A stretch of 64,000 nt of DNA from Bog-793 sp963761425 (GTDB lineage Bacteria > Actinomycetota > Acidimicrobiia > Acidimicrobiales > Bog-793): positions 186,001 to 250,000 of the forward strand of contig CAVXGQ010000004.1 of the NCBI GenBank assembly GCA_963761425.1. Reading direction: 5' to 3'. Numbering within the stretch: position 1 is the first letter of the stretch; each line of letters starts with the position of its first letter. The notes beneath the pieces are model-generated. The model saw only the letters and a program-made list of their open reading frames with translations. It had not been told where the DNA came from and did not search any database. A program made the translations under genes and the position numbers. Below, one piece after another: positions 44,337-53,925 of this stretch.

Positions 44337-44409
44337 GCCCCCATCGTCCAGCGGCCCAGGACATCGCCCCTTCAAGGCGGAAACACGGGTTCGAATCCCG
44401 TTGGGGGTG
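44337..44409 (+). tRNA. tRNA-Glu (anticodon TTC) with C at position 33
   Basis: A 73-nt cloverleaf. The acceptor GCCCCCA pairs with TGGGGGT (G1-T72 as in other actinobacterial tRNA-Glu), and the T-arm is ACGGG-TTCGAAT-CCCGT. The anticodon stem TCGCC/GGCGG encloses CCTTCAA, so the near-invariant U33 is replaced by C (44370). CCA is not encoded. Confidence 0.9.
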
Positions 44410-44892
44410 CAGCCTGGCCTTGACATGAAAGCCGTTCGGTGTCCGGGCTGGTAGACCACGGCCCGTGATGCGAGGCGGCCCGGCCGCGGTGGATGACATG
44501 CCTTGCGGCATCGGGTGCGCCGCCGGGACCAGGTAAAAAGCGCCGAGCGAGCTGGCGCCGACCGACAGACCGCCTACGGTTGGTGGTCGACTACAGCCGA
44601 GATCTCGCTGGAAGCCTGCATCAACGACTCCCTCACCGAGCCGATGACGCCCGGACGAGCATCGCCTCGAGCACTCTGCTCGAACACCTGGCCGCACCCA
44701 CTGAATCTCTCACGGGTTCACCCGGTGGCCTTGCCTATCGTGCGCTGCCCGGCGAGGCGCAGCACCATCCTGAAGTTCGCAAAGTCCTCGCTGCTGCCGA
44801 TGTCTTGGCCGCGTCGACTCACACCGTCCTCGACCGGGTACAGGCCCGACGAATGGCGGCCTTGAACCGCGTCGATCTCGGGCTGAGTGCGT
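44410..44892. other. intergenic, no gene confidently recognised
   Basis: About 480 bp between tRNA-Glu and the 3' end of an MFS gene. A plus-strand frame (44493-44987) reaches into the MFS gene in antisense, has no family likeness and no good ribosome site, and could be a decayed fragment. No integrase or tRNA-end repeat was seen. Confidence 0.4.
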
Positions 44893-46134
44893 TTACGTGC
44901 CCGGTGACAGAGTCGGAATGCGATTCACGGGTGGGCTGTTGCGAGATGTCTTGCGAGCGGCAGCGACCGAAGCCACAACGGTGCTAACGGTTCCCAATGC
45001 TGCGCCCAGCACGCAAACGCCTGCCCAGTGGTCGGCGACGTAGATCTGGCTCCCAAGCGCTGACCCGAGGGCACCACCGGCGAAATAGCAGACCATATAC
45101 GCCGAATTGACTCGGCTCCGGGCGTCGGGCACCAAGCGGTAGATGACCGACTGGTTAGTGACTTGGAGGCCCTGCACTCCCACGTCGAGCACGATAATGC
45201 CGATGATGAGCGGCACAAGGTCGTAGCGCCCCCACCACAGGAGAGGGAACGAAACTGCCGTGCACAATGCGAAGACCAGAGTCGTGACTCTTGTAAACCC
45301 TTTGTCTACCCAACGTCCGGCAAAGTTGGCGCATAAGGCTCCAGCCGCGCCCACCAACCCGAACAGGCCGATCGATGTGTCCCCGTACCGGTAAGGCGCG
45401 CCCGAGAGCAGGAATGCCATCGTCGTCCAGAACACGCTGAACGTCGCAAAGCCGAGAGCACCGAAGAGTGCCCGCAGTTGGAGCACACGCTCCTGGGCCA
45501 GCAATCGAGCCGCCGTGACCAACAAGGAGCCGTAATTCATGCCGGGCCGCCGCTCCTCAGAAGGCAATGCTCGTGCGAGGGCGACGGCGACCACGACGTT
45601 GAGGACGGCGGCCATGGCGTAGACCGCCCGCCAGCTTGCGGCACCGGCCACGATGCCGGAGACCGTCCGGGCCAGGAGGATGCCAAGGAGCAGTCCACTC
45701 ATCACGGTGCCCACCACCCGGCCCCGGTCCCGTTCATTCGCCAGCGACGCCGCCATGGGCACAAGCACCTGGGCGACCACCGACCCAGTGCCGACGACAA
45801 GGGCGGCAGCAATCAGGAAGACCATGGTGGGGGCAATCGCCGAGACAACGAGGGCAAGCGTCGTGCCGGCGAGCATCACGAGGACCAGACGGCGGCGGAC
45901 GAGGATGTCGCCAAGCGGCACGAGCAAAGCCAGGCCGGCGGCGTACCCGATCTGGCAGAAGGTGACGACGAGACCTGCGGTACCTGCACTAACTCCGAAG
46001 GCTGTCGCCACCGTGCTCAGGATTGGCTGGGCGTAGTAGAGGTTGGCGACGGTGAGCCCGCAGGCGACCGAGAAGAGGAGGATGGTCTTGCGGCTCAAGA
46101 CCGCCTTGCGAGTCCCGTCGACGGCGACGCCCAT
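44893..46134 (-). CDS. MFS transporter (drug:H+ antiporter type)
   Basis: A 413-residue protein with 12 transmembrane segments. The N-terminal LTVANLYYAQPILSTVATAF, the loop 2-3 motif LLVPLGDILVRRRLVLVM and the mid-protein SEERRPGMNYGSLL match the YgaY/Bcr-like efflux subgroup. It is divergent from a TetR regulator with a short shared intergenic region, the classic drug-efflux layout. Probably exports a toxic compound or metabolite; substrate unknown. The pair sits between tRNA genes and could be an acquired cassette. Confidence 0.88.
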   Translation of the reverse strand: MGVAVDGTRKAVLSRKTILLFSVACGLTVANLYYAQPILSTVATAFGVSAGTAGLVVTFCQIGYAAGLALLVPLGDILVRRRLVLVMLAGTTLALVVSAIAPTMVFLIAAALVVGTGSVVAQVLVPMAASLANERDRGRVVGTVMSGLLLGILLARTVSGIVAGAASWRAVYAMAAVLNVVVAVALARALPSEERRPGMNYGSLLVTAARLLAQERVLQLRALFGALGFATFSVFWTTMAFLLSGAPYRYGDTSIGLFGLVGAAGALCANFAGRWVDKGFTRVTTLVFALCTAVSFPLLWWGRYDLVPLIIGIIVLDVGVQGLQVTNQSVIYRLVPDARSRVNSAYMVCYFAGGALGSALGSQIYVADHWAGVCVLGAALGTVSTVVASVAAARKTSRNSPPVNRIPTLSPGT

Positions 46135-46161
46135 CTTTCGCCTCCAGAATAGTGGACGCCA

Positions 46162-46196
46162 CGTACACTATCAGACTTTGTAAACGTTCCGTACAC
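46162..46196. promoter_or_regulatory. candidate TetR operator (direct repeat CGTACAC)
   Basis: Two copies of CGTACAC, at 46162-46168 and 46190-46196, 28 bp apart, lie between the divergent MFS and TetR genes, in a locally AT-richer stretch suited to both promoters. The repeat suggests an operator; binding is inferred. Confidence 0.4.
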
Positions 46197-46220
46197 GAAG
46201 TAGCGTTGTGTGCCGTGACG

Positions 46221-46814
46221 ATGGTGCCTGATGCGCCGTCAGCACGGCCCGGCCGGCCCCGAAGCGAGCGAGTCCGGCTCGCCATCCTGGAAGCGGCTGC
46301 CGACCTGCTGGTGGCGGGTGGCACCGCGGCGGCCACCATCGAGGCCGTTGCTGCCCGGGCCGGCGTCAGCAAGGTGACGATCTACAAGTGGTGGCCGAGC
46401 CGAGGGGCAGTGGCCGTCGACGCCTACTTCCTCCGTTACCGCCAGACCACCAACTTCCCTGACACGGGCAACGTCGAGAGGGACCTCGTGGAACAAATGC
46501 GGGGCATGATCGATGCTTTTCGTGGCCGCGCCGGTGAAGTCATGGCCGAGCTGATTGGCCAGGCCCAGTGCGACCTCGTCCTCGCTCAGGAACTGCGCGA
46601 GCGGTGGCTGCAACCCCGGCGGGAGGTGACTTCCGAAGTCTTGCGGCGCGCTATCCAACGAGGCCAAGTCCGACCGGACGTCGACATCGAAGCCGTAATG
46701 GACCAGCTCTATGCCCCGCTCTACTACCGCCTCACCATGAAGCACCAGCCGTTGGAGCCCGAGCTGGCGCGAGTGCTCGTCCGACAGCTGCTAGGAGGTC
46801 TTGAGCCTGCCTGA
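46221..46814 (+). CDS. TetR-family transcriptional regulator
   Basis: About 197 residues from the ATG at 46221 (MVPDAPSARPGRPRSERVRL); a frame 23 codons longer exists but would intrude on the putative operator. Helix-turn-helix: ILEAAADLLVAGGTAAATIE then AVAARAGVSKVTIYKWWPSR. The ligand domain (TetR_C-type with MRGMIDAFRGRAGEVMAELI, LRERWLQPRREVTSEVLRRA) is typical of the AcrR-like group. It is expected to repress the divergent MFS gene. Confidence 0.9.
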   Translation: MVPDAPSARPGRPRSERVRLAILEAAADLLVAGGTAAATIEAVAARAGVSKVTIYKWWPSRGAVAVDAYFLRYRQTTNFPDTGNVERDLVEQMRGMIDAFRGRAGEVMAELIGQAQCDLVLAQELRERWLQPRREVTSEVLRRAIQRGQVRPDVDIEAVMDQLYAPLYYRLTMKHQPLEPELARVLVRQLLGGLEPA

Positions 46815-46993
46815 CGCGGTTCGTTCGGCATCGCGGAGGTTGCCTCGGCCGTTCTGCGGCCGCACGTTTGGCGAGCAACCACCGCCGGTGGCCCTCGCCC
46901 GATCGCCCAAGACGCGCTTTCGCCTAGGATCAGCGGGCGTTCCCGCCCGCCCTTGGGCGCGCCACCCCGGTGGCCCGAGGGACGGACGAACAG

Positions 46994-47068
46994 GGACCTG
47001 TGGTGCAGCCTGGAGTGCACGCTGGCCTGTCAAGCCGGAGGTCGCGGGTTCAAATCCCGTCAGGTCCG
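46994..47068 (+). tRNA. tRNA-Asp (anticodon GTC)
   Basis: A 75-nt cloverleaf. The acceptor GGACCTG pairs with CAGGTCC, the anticodon stem CTGGC/GCCGG encloses CTGTCAA (anticodon GTC), and the T-arm is GCGGG-TTCAAAT-CCCGT. CCA is not encoded. It lies 81 nt before tRNA-Phe on the same strand. Confidence 0.94.
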
Positions 47069-47149
47069 CTTACCGGTAGCCTCAACGACCGGATTTCTCC
47101 TCTGTCGTCGCGCGTCAGGCACAATGGTCGTGCCGACGTTGGTCGGTTG

Positions 47150-47222
47150 GGTCGGATAGCTCAGTTGGCAGAGCGCGCGCCTGAAAAGCGCGAGGTCACC
47201 GGATCGATGCCGGTTCCGACCA
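47150..47222 (+). tRNA. tRNA-Phe (anticodon GAA) with unusual T-loop
   Basis: A 73-nt cloverleaf. The acceptor GGTCGGA pairs with TCCGACC, the anticodon stem CGCGC/GCGCG encloses CTGAAAA (anticodon GAA), and the T-stem is ACCGG/CCGGT. The T-loop is ATCGATG, so T54 is A and pyrimidine 60 is G. CCA is encoded (47223-47225). Its 3' third overlaps the 3' end of purF on the other strand. Confidence 0.9.
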
Positions 47223-48713
47223 CCAATCACCCTCAGGGCCCGAGGGTCGCACTACCGAACCGGCTGACCCGGCCTCCAGCTCATCGGCTGGAGACGACGA
47301 CCGGTTCCGAGATGGGCGGGGGACCGGTACCGGGTAGTCCCCAGTGAGACAGGCTGCACAGAACTCAGACCCCGCCACGCCGATGGTCTCGAACAGTCCC
47401 TCCAACGAGAGGTAGGCGACCGAATCCGCACCCAGTCGGCCGGCGATCTCCGCCGTGTCTGCGACGGCGGCGAGCAGCTCCTCCCGCACCGGGGTATCGA
47501 TCCCATAGAAACAAGGCCAGCGGAACGGCGGTGACGAGATCCTGAGATGGATCTCGCGCGCACCCGCCTCACGCAGAACCCGTACGATCTGGCTCGTCGT
47601 CGTGCCGCGAACGATCGAATCGTCGATCACCACGAGTCGCTGACCGCCGACGCTCTCACGCAGTGGATTCAGCTTGCGCCGGACCCCGTCGGACCGAGCT
47701 TCGACCGTCGGAGCGATGAACGTGCGCCCGATGTAACGGTTCTTCACCAGTCCCTGTCCAAAGGGAATCCCGCTGCGCATGGCGAAACCCTCCGCGGCGG
47801 GGACACCCGAGTCGGGAACCCCGATTACGAGATCGGCTTCCACCGGCGACTCCGCCGCCAGCCGCTCGCCCATCCGGCGGCGCGCGGCGTGGACTTCCTT
47901 GCCGTACAAGCTGGCGTCGGGCCGCGCGAAGTAGACAAACTCGAAAACACACAACTTGGCCGCCACCCGGGCGGGCGGGAACGGTCGAACCGATCGGACT
48001 CCATCTCGGCCGATGACGACCAGTTCACCCGGTTCGAGCTCCCGCTCGAGGGTCGCGCCGACGGTCGCCAGTGCGGGACTCTCGGAAGCGACGACCCAGC
48101 CCACTTCGTCCGCCTCTTCGAGACGGCCGAGGCACAACGGGCGGAAGCCGTTCGGGTCACGAGCCGCGTAGAGATGAGTGGCGTCGATGAGGCCGAGCGA
48201 GAACGCCCCTTCCAGCGCTGGCAACACCGCGCCAAGGGCCGATACGAGTCCGGCGGCATCCGAGGCCTCTTCGGCCTCGGGGAAGGCCCGGGCGAGGAGC
48301 TCGCCGATCAAATCGCTGTCCGACGGCGTGAACCCCGGGAGCATCCCCGCCCGGGATTCCAAGATGGCCACGTTGGTGAGATTCCCGTTGTGTGCCAACG
48401 CGAAGCCGGCCGCGCCGTGCGAGCGGTAAACGGGTTGGGCGTTCCGCCAGTTGCTCTTGCCCATCGTCGAGTAGCGCACGTGGCCAAGCCCGAGGTAGCC
48501 CTGAAGCGAGCCGAGCGAGCGCGGCGTGAACACCGATGTGACCAAGCCCATGTCTTTGACGACGGTGATCGTCTCCCCGTCACTCACCGCCATGCCGGCC
48601 GCTTCCTGGCCCCGATGTTGCAACGAGAACAACCCGTCAAAGACGAGCGGGGCGACCTCGACGCGAGGCGCATACACACCGAAGACGCCGCAGGCCTCCC
48701 TCACTTCTGTCAT
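47196..48713 (-). CDS. purF: amidophosphoribosyltransferase PurF
   Basis: First committed step of purine synthesis: glutamine plus PRPP to phosphoribosylamine. The 505-residue protein has nucleophile Cys8 after a short propeptide (REACGVFGVY), the Ntn domain LQHRGQEAAGMAVSDG, LAHNGNLTN and the PRPP loop LVVIDDSIVRGTTTSQ. Cysteines in AAKLCVFEFV, RWPCFYGID and SEFCAACLTGDYP fit the [4Fe-4S] ligands of the Bacillus-type enzyme. The last ~40 residues after YPVPVP are low-complexity and extend into tRNA-Phe on the opposite strand. Confidence 0.96.
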   Translation of the reverse strand: MTEVREACGVFGVYAPRVEVAPLVFDGLFSLQHRGQEAAGMAVSDGETITVVKDMGLVTSVFTPRSLGSLQGYLGLGHVRYSTMGKSNWRNAQPVYRSHGAAGFALAHNGNLTNVAILESRAGMLPGFTPSDSDLIGELLARAFPEAEEASDAAGLVSALGAVLPALEGAFSLGLIDATHLYAARDPNGFRPLCLGRLEEADEVGWVVASESPALATVGATLERELEPGELVVIGRDGVRSVRPFPPARVAAKLCVFEFVYFARPDASLYGKEVHAARRRMGERLAAESPVEADLVIGVPDSGVPAAEGFAMRSGIPFGQGLVKNRYIGRTFIAPTVEARSDGVRRKLNPLRESVGGQRLVVIDDSIVRGTTTSQIVRVLREAGAREIHLRISSPPFRWPCFYGIDTPVREELLAAVADTAEIAGRLGADSVAYLSLEGLFETIGVAGSEFCAACLTGDYPVPVPRPSRNRSSSPADELEAGSAGSVVRPSGPEGDWWSEPASIR

Positions 48714-48786
48714 TGTGCCATCCCGGGGTTGTCGCCCGTTCTGATCCCTTTTCCCAGAATGAACCGCTACAGCTACCGTTTTCTCG

Positions 48787-49638
48787 GTGATCGACCTTCA
48801 TACCCATTCAACGTGCTCGGATGGCAGCGAAACGCCTGGGCGCGTCATCGAGCTCGCCGCCGCCGCCGGATGCACGGCCCTGTCGCTCACCGACCATGAC
48901 GGACTCTTCGGGATCGACTCCGCACAGCGGCGCGCCGAAGAGATGGGGATCCGTTTCGTTCCGGGATGCGAGGTCTCCTGCACCGCGCAGGCCGGGCCGA
49001 TGCATCTGCTCTGCTACTTCGTCGCGAAGGGGCCTAATCCGCTTGCCGACCTTCTCAGCCGGGTGCGCGCCGACCGGGAAGACCGCAACACGGCGATCCT
49101 CGGCCGCTTCACCGACCTCGGCATCCCGCTTTCCTACCAGGAGGTCCGCGCCCAGGCGCCGGGGCCGGTCGTCGGCCGACTGCACTTCGCCGCGACGCTC
49201 GTGCACCGGGGGGTCGTGGGCTCGATCGACGAGGCTTTCGGGCGTTACCTGCGAGTCGGCGCGCCCGCCTACGTGGCGCGAACCCCGCTCGACCCTTCGA
49301 TGGTCATCGAGCAGGCCCGCGCCTCAGGAGCCGTCACGGCTCTCGCCCACCCCCTGTCGCTCAGGCTCTCCCCGAGCCGCCTCGATGCCCTGGTGGCGGG
49401 TCTCGCCAAGGCCGGTCTCGCCGGGCTCGAAGCCCACTACGGTCACTACGACCCCGCCACTCGGGAGCACCTGGCCCGGATCGCCGGTCGACACGGCCTG
49501 GTCGCGACCGGCGGATCGGACTTCCACGGCGCTTTCCGACCGGATCTCGCCGTCGGCACCGGCACCGGCAATCTCGCGGTCCCCGACGCCTGCCTTGAGG
49601 AGCTTGCCGACCGGATCCCCCAGAAAGAGGCCGGATGA
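48787..49638 (+). CDS. PHP-domain phosphoesterase (RNase AM/TrpH-like)
   Basis: A 283-residue metal-dependent phosphoesterase. PHP motifs: DLHTHSTCSDGSETP (I), SLTDHDGLFGI (II), the FVPGCEVSCT Glu, AHPLSL (III), and the C-terminal GGSDFHGAFRPD (IV). This set matches nucleoside 3',5'-bisphosphate phosphatase / 5'-3' exoribonuclease YciV-type proteins. Start is the GTG at 48787, directly ahead of the first motif. It is divergent from purF. Confidence 0.88.
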   Translation: MIDLHTHSTCSDGSETPGRVIELAAAAGCTALSLTDHDGLFGIDSAQRRAEEMGIRFVPGCEVSCTAQAGPMHLLCYFVAKGPNPLADLLSRVRADREDRNTAILGRFTDLGIPLSYQEVRAQAPGPVVGRLHFAATLVHRGVVGSIDEAFGRYLRVGAPAYVARTPLDPSMVIEQARASGAVTALAHPLSLRLSPSRLDALVAGLAKAGLAGLEAHYGHYDPATREHLARIAGRHGLVATGGSDFHGAFRPDLAVGTGTGNLAVPDACLEELADRIPQKEAG

Positions 49639-49716
49639 CCTAGGCCGACCACCGACAGTCCGCTCGACAATCAAGCCGCCCCGTAGAGCCCCCGCTGGAT
49701 GAGGTTTCCGGACGAT

Positions 49717-50502
49717 TCAACGCGACTTGTCGTAGTCCGAGCCCATCGACGGCGGGGGCTCGATGCCCCACCGGCGCATCCCCTCCTCCGTGCGGGCGAT
49801 GACGGTTTCTAGGACGGCGACGCGGGCGTAGTGCTTGCTCTCGGCAGCGACGAGTTCCCACGGCGCGTAGCGCCGGTCCGTCTTGTCGAGCATTTCCTCG
49901 ACGGCTTCGACGTACTGGGCGCGTTTGGAGCGATTCCGCCAATCCTCGTCGGTCAACTTCCATTGCCGCAGCGGGTCCTCACGCCGGGCTTCGAAGCGGC
50001 GCTTCTGTTCCTCGTCGGAGATGTGGAGCCAGAACTTCACCAGCGTCGTCCCTTCGTCGACGAGCCCGCGCTCGAAGGCGTTGATCTCGTCATAGGCGCG
50101 CTTCCACTCTTCCTCACCCGCCAGCTTCTCCACCCGCTCGACCAGCACCCGCCCGTACCACGACCGGTCGAAGACGCTCATCTCGCCCCAACCGGGCAGG
50201 CTCTCCCCAAAGCGCCACAGGAAGTGGTGGCGTTTCTCTTCTTCTGAGGGGACGCCGAACTCCGCCACCGCGACGTGCCGGGGGTCGATCCGTGCCACCA
50301 GCCTCTTGATCGCTCCGCCCTTACCAGAAGCGTCCCAACCCTCGAACACGACACACAGGGGCGGGCCGAGTTCACCGCTGCCGAGCAGCCCCCCGCACAC
50401 GAGTCGTAGGTGAAGGAGCCGCAGCTGCAACCGGGCGATCTTCTGTTCGGACTTCTCGCGGCTCAGCGAAGCGGAGAGGTCGATCTGGTCGAGGCGTCCC
50501 AT
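49717..50502 (-). CDS. ppk2: polyphosphate kinase 2 family protein
   Basis: Transfers phosphate between polyphosphate and nucleotides. The 261-residue protein has Walker A FEGWDASGKGGAIKRLV, the PPK2 motifs RDPRHVAV-like IDPRHVAVAEFGVPSEEEKR, FLWRFGESLPGWGEMSVFDR, SWYGRVLVERVE and the C-terminal RYAPWELVAAESKHYARVAV. Whether it makes NTP from NDP or NMP cannot be told by eye. ATG 50502 or 50529; either overlaps the znuB 3' end. It may link with the Pst system of this window in phosphate storage. Confidence 0.92.
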   Translation of the reverse strand: MGRLDQIDLSASLSREKSEQKIARLQLRLLHLRLVCGGLLGSGELGPPLCVVFEGWDASGKGGAIKRLVARIDPRHVAVAEFGVPSEEEKRHHFLWRFGESLPGWGEMSVFDRSWYGRVLVERVEKLAGEEEWKRAYDEINAFERGLVDEGTTLVKFWLHISDEEQKRRFEARREDPLRQWKLTDEDWRNRSKRAQYVEAVEEMLDKTDRRYAPWELVAAESKHYARVAVLETVIARTEEGMRRWGIEPPPSMGSDYDKSR

Positions 50503-51388
50503 GTCCCAATTGAATCGCGTCGCGACCATCTCCGCGCGCCAGGCACCACCCGCACCAGCACGTACGCCGCGAAGGCGAGTCCCACGATGAAAAAGCTCGG
50601 CGGGTAGGGCTGGTAGTAGGCGATCGCGAGCCCAACCCATACGAACAACACCGCGAGCCCCGCCCCGCAGGCGATCGCGGCACCGGGTTGACGGGTCAGG
50701 CGCTCGGCGATGGCAGCCGGCGTCACGAGCAGGGCGAAGATCAGGAGCACCCCGATCACCTGCACCGCCGCCGAGACGGCCAACGCCAGGACCAGCATGA
50801 ACCCGACCGACAAGGCTCGTACCGGCACCCGTCTCGCCTCGGCTACCCCCTCGTCGACCGAGGCGAACAACAGCGGCCGGTACATGATCGCGATGGCGCC
50901 GAGCGCGATGACGCTCGCCCCGGTGGTGACGGCGACGTCCCAGGTCGTCACCCCGGTGATCTGGCCGAACAACAAGGCGAAGGCCTCGGTGGAGTTCCCG
51001 GTGTAGAGCGAGGAGAACAGATATCCGAGCGCCAGCGAGAAAGCGAGCACGATCCCGATGACGGTGTCGCGCCCGCGGACCCGCTCGCCGAGTAACCCCA
51101 TCACCGCCCCCACGGTGAGCGTGAAGACGAGCATGCCCAGGACTGGGTTCACGCCGATCAGGGCCGCGCCAGCCGCCCCGGGAAAACCCATGTCGGAAAG
51201 GGCGTGAGCGGCGAATGCCGTCCGACGCAGCACGACGAAGTAGCCGACCACCCCGGACACCAGAGCGACCACGGTTCCCGCCTCGTAGGCGCTCCGCATG
51301 AACTGCCACGACAAGATGGCGCCGACGTCCGCCGCCGGGTTCCAGCTCAAGCCGGCGACCACCGCGGTGTGGACGACGACCAGCGTCC

Positions 51389-51392
<4 letters not shown>
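50463..51392 (-). CDS. znuB: zinc/manganese ABC transporter permease (ZnuB-like)
   Basis: ABC-3 family permease, 309 residues with about eight transmembrane helices. The family segments YFVVLRRTAFAAHALSDMGF, GAALIGVNPVLGML, RGRDTVIGIVLAFSLALGYL and GVLLIFALLVTPAAIAERLT are visible. It overlaps znuC by 4 nt and ppk2 by about 40 nt. Zinc is preferred over manganese because zur adjoins. Confidence 0.92.
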
Positions 51393-52287
<895 letters not shown>

Positions 52288-52291
<4 letters not shown>

Positions 52292-53214
52292 CGGTGCCCG
52301 ATCTTGGTCGCGAGGGCCCGTGAGACGGCCGAGAGCTCGGACACCATCCACGCTTGGAAGGTCACTCCCGGTGGTCGCAAGGTCTCGGAGATCCCGACCA
52401 CCGCGATGTGCTTCGACGTCACCTGATCGCGAATGGTCGTCGTGAGCGCGGTCACGGTCTGGGTGTTGTAGACGAGCAGGCGGAAACCGCGCACGCTGAT
52501 CTGGTGCTCGAAGGTCGCCACGGCGTCGACCGGCGGGTCGTAACCATCGGCCACCGCCTTCATGAACGGGTACGGCGTGACGAGATCCAGGTGGAGGTAT
52601 TCCGCCATGTACTGGAAGATGCTCTCGGTTGAAGCGACCTTGTCACCGGCGTCGGCCCGGCGAATCTCGGCCAGGAGCGCCCGGTACGGTCTGAACGACG
52701 CCTCGACCGTGGCGAGCCGACGGCGGAAGTAAGCGGCACCAGCTGGGTCGATCGACCGGTACTCGGCACTGATCTGGTCGATCACCCGGAAGACGTAAGA
52801 CGGGTTGTACCAAAAGTGCGGATTGTCCCCGGGTTGCTTGCCCAAGAGGTCCGCGACGACGAACACCAGCCGGTGCGACTCCGGGTTGGCGGCGAGGATC
52901 TTCGACGCCCAGTCGTCGTAGCCGGCGCCGTTCAGGATCACGTACCTCGCCTCGCCGAAGGCACGTGCCACCGCGGTGCTGGCCTCGTACTGGTGGGGAT
53001 CCGCGTTGGGGTTGGTGATGATGCTCGTCACCCGCACGAGCTGGCCGCCCAACTGCGCCGCGAGACTGCCCCAGGTGTTTTCCGCCGCGATGACGTCGAT
53101 CACCTTCGGGTGGACCTTCCGGGTGGACGAGGCTGAAACCGGCGTGCACCAGACCCCGGCAGCCACCAGCAATCCCGTGGCGACCAGCGCGACTCGGACC
53201 TTCCTGCCAATCAT
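52288..53214 (-). CDS. znuA: zinc/manganese-binding protein (ZnuA-like)
   Basis: Cluster A-I solute-binding protein, 308 residues. Signal peptide MIGRKVRVALVATGLLVAAG with no lipobox. Metal-site residues are visible in NPNADPHQYEAS, PGDNPHFWYNPSYVFRVIDQ, and KVASTESIFQYMAEYLHL. The usual third His of the ...H.AF motif seems replaced by STES/F, so the metal site may differ from canonical ZnuA. ATG 53214 has ribosome site AGGAGA. It faces zur across a 237-bp gap. Confidence 0.9.
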
Positions 53215-53264
53215 TGGTCTCCTTCGATCCCGGGCACCGCGGCTGGACATCCGACAGACTAGTT

Positions 53265-53279
53265 TAGGAACCATTCTCA
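53265..53279. promoter_or_regulatory. candidate Zur box between znuA and zur
   Basis: TAGGAAC-C-ATTCTCA is an imperfect 7-1-7 inverted repeat (4 of 7 pairs) in the divergent znuA/zur intergenic region. Actinobacterial Zur boxes are A/T-richer 7-1-7 repeats, so position and form fit but the match is weak. Confidence 0.3.
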
Positions 53280-53451
53280 CGATGGAAGTCGCTCGACCCT
53301 GGGCGTGGCGTCCACCCGGTCGACCTTCACCGCCCCTACCTCGGTGTCGAGCTCCTGTGACGCTCTGGGGTGCGCTGGCCAACAGGAATGACTCTTAAGA
53401 AAATGACCCCTTGGTCCCCAGGACTCCCCCCGGTCCCGGTAGGCTTGGGTC

Positions 53452-53925
53452 GTGGCCGACCAGCCCTTACCGGCCGAGGACGTGACCCATCGGCAGGTCG
53501 CCCTGCGCCTTGCGCGCCATAAGCAGCACTACACCCGGCTGCGCCGAACCATGGTCGACGCGCTGTGGGCCATCGGCCGTCCGGCGACCATCGGCGAGCT
53601 ACTGGAAGCCGTTCCCGACCTGCCGGTCAGCACCGCCTACCGCAATCTCACCGTCCTCGGCGAAGCCGGGGTGGTACGGCGGGTCAACGGGACCGACGAG
53701 TTTGGTCGCTTCGAACTCGCCGAGGAGGTGAGCGGGCGCCACCACCACCACCACGTGGTTTGCAGCTCGTGCGGCCTGGTCATCGACGCGACCAGCTCAG
53801 CCCGCCTCGAGATGGCGCTCGCCGAGGCGGCGCGCGCCATCGCCGCCGAGAACGGGTTCGACGTCGCTGACCATCGCCTCGAGCTCATCGGCCGGTGTTC
53901 GGCATGCTCCCGGGTGGTCGGCTAG
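53452..53925 (+). CDS. zur: Fur-family zinc uptake regulator
   Basis: A 157-residue Fur-family repressor. Winged helix: LRRTMVDALWAIGRPATIGE then LPVSTAYRNLTVLGEAGVVR; dimerisation/metal domain with GRHHHHHVVCSSCGLVIDAT and the second CxxC in GRCSACSRVVG (structural zinc). Placement beside znuABC supports Zur rather than Fur. GTG start at 53452. Its TAG and that of the convergent NiCoT gene share the palindrome CTAG. Confidence 0.92.
   Translation: MADQPLPAEDVTHRQVALRLARHKQHYTRLRRTMVDALWAIGRPATIGELLEAVPDLPVSTAYRNLTVLGEAGVVRRVNGTDEFGRFELAEEVSGRHHHHHVVCSSCGLVIDATSSARLEMALAEAARAIAAENGFDVADHRLELIGRCSACSRVVG

Noticed and set aside
44493..44987. Plus-strand ORF of 164 codons after tRNA-Glu
   Set aside because: Its 3' part is antisense to the MFS gene, it has no ribosome site or family likeness, and the start is weak. 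Mentioned only as a possible fragment.
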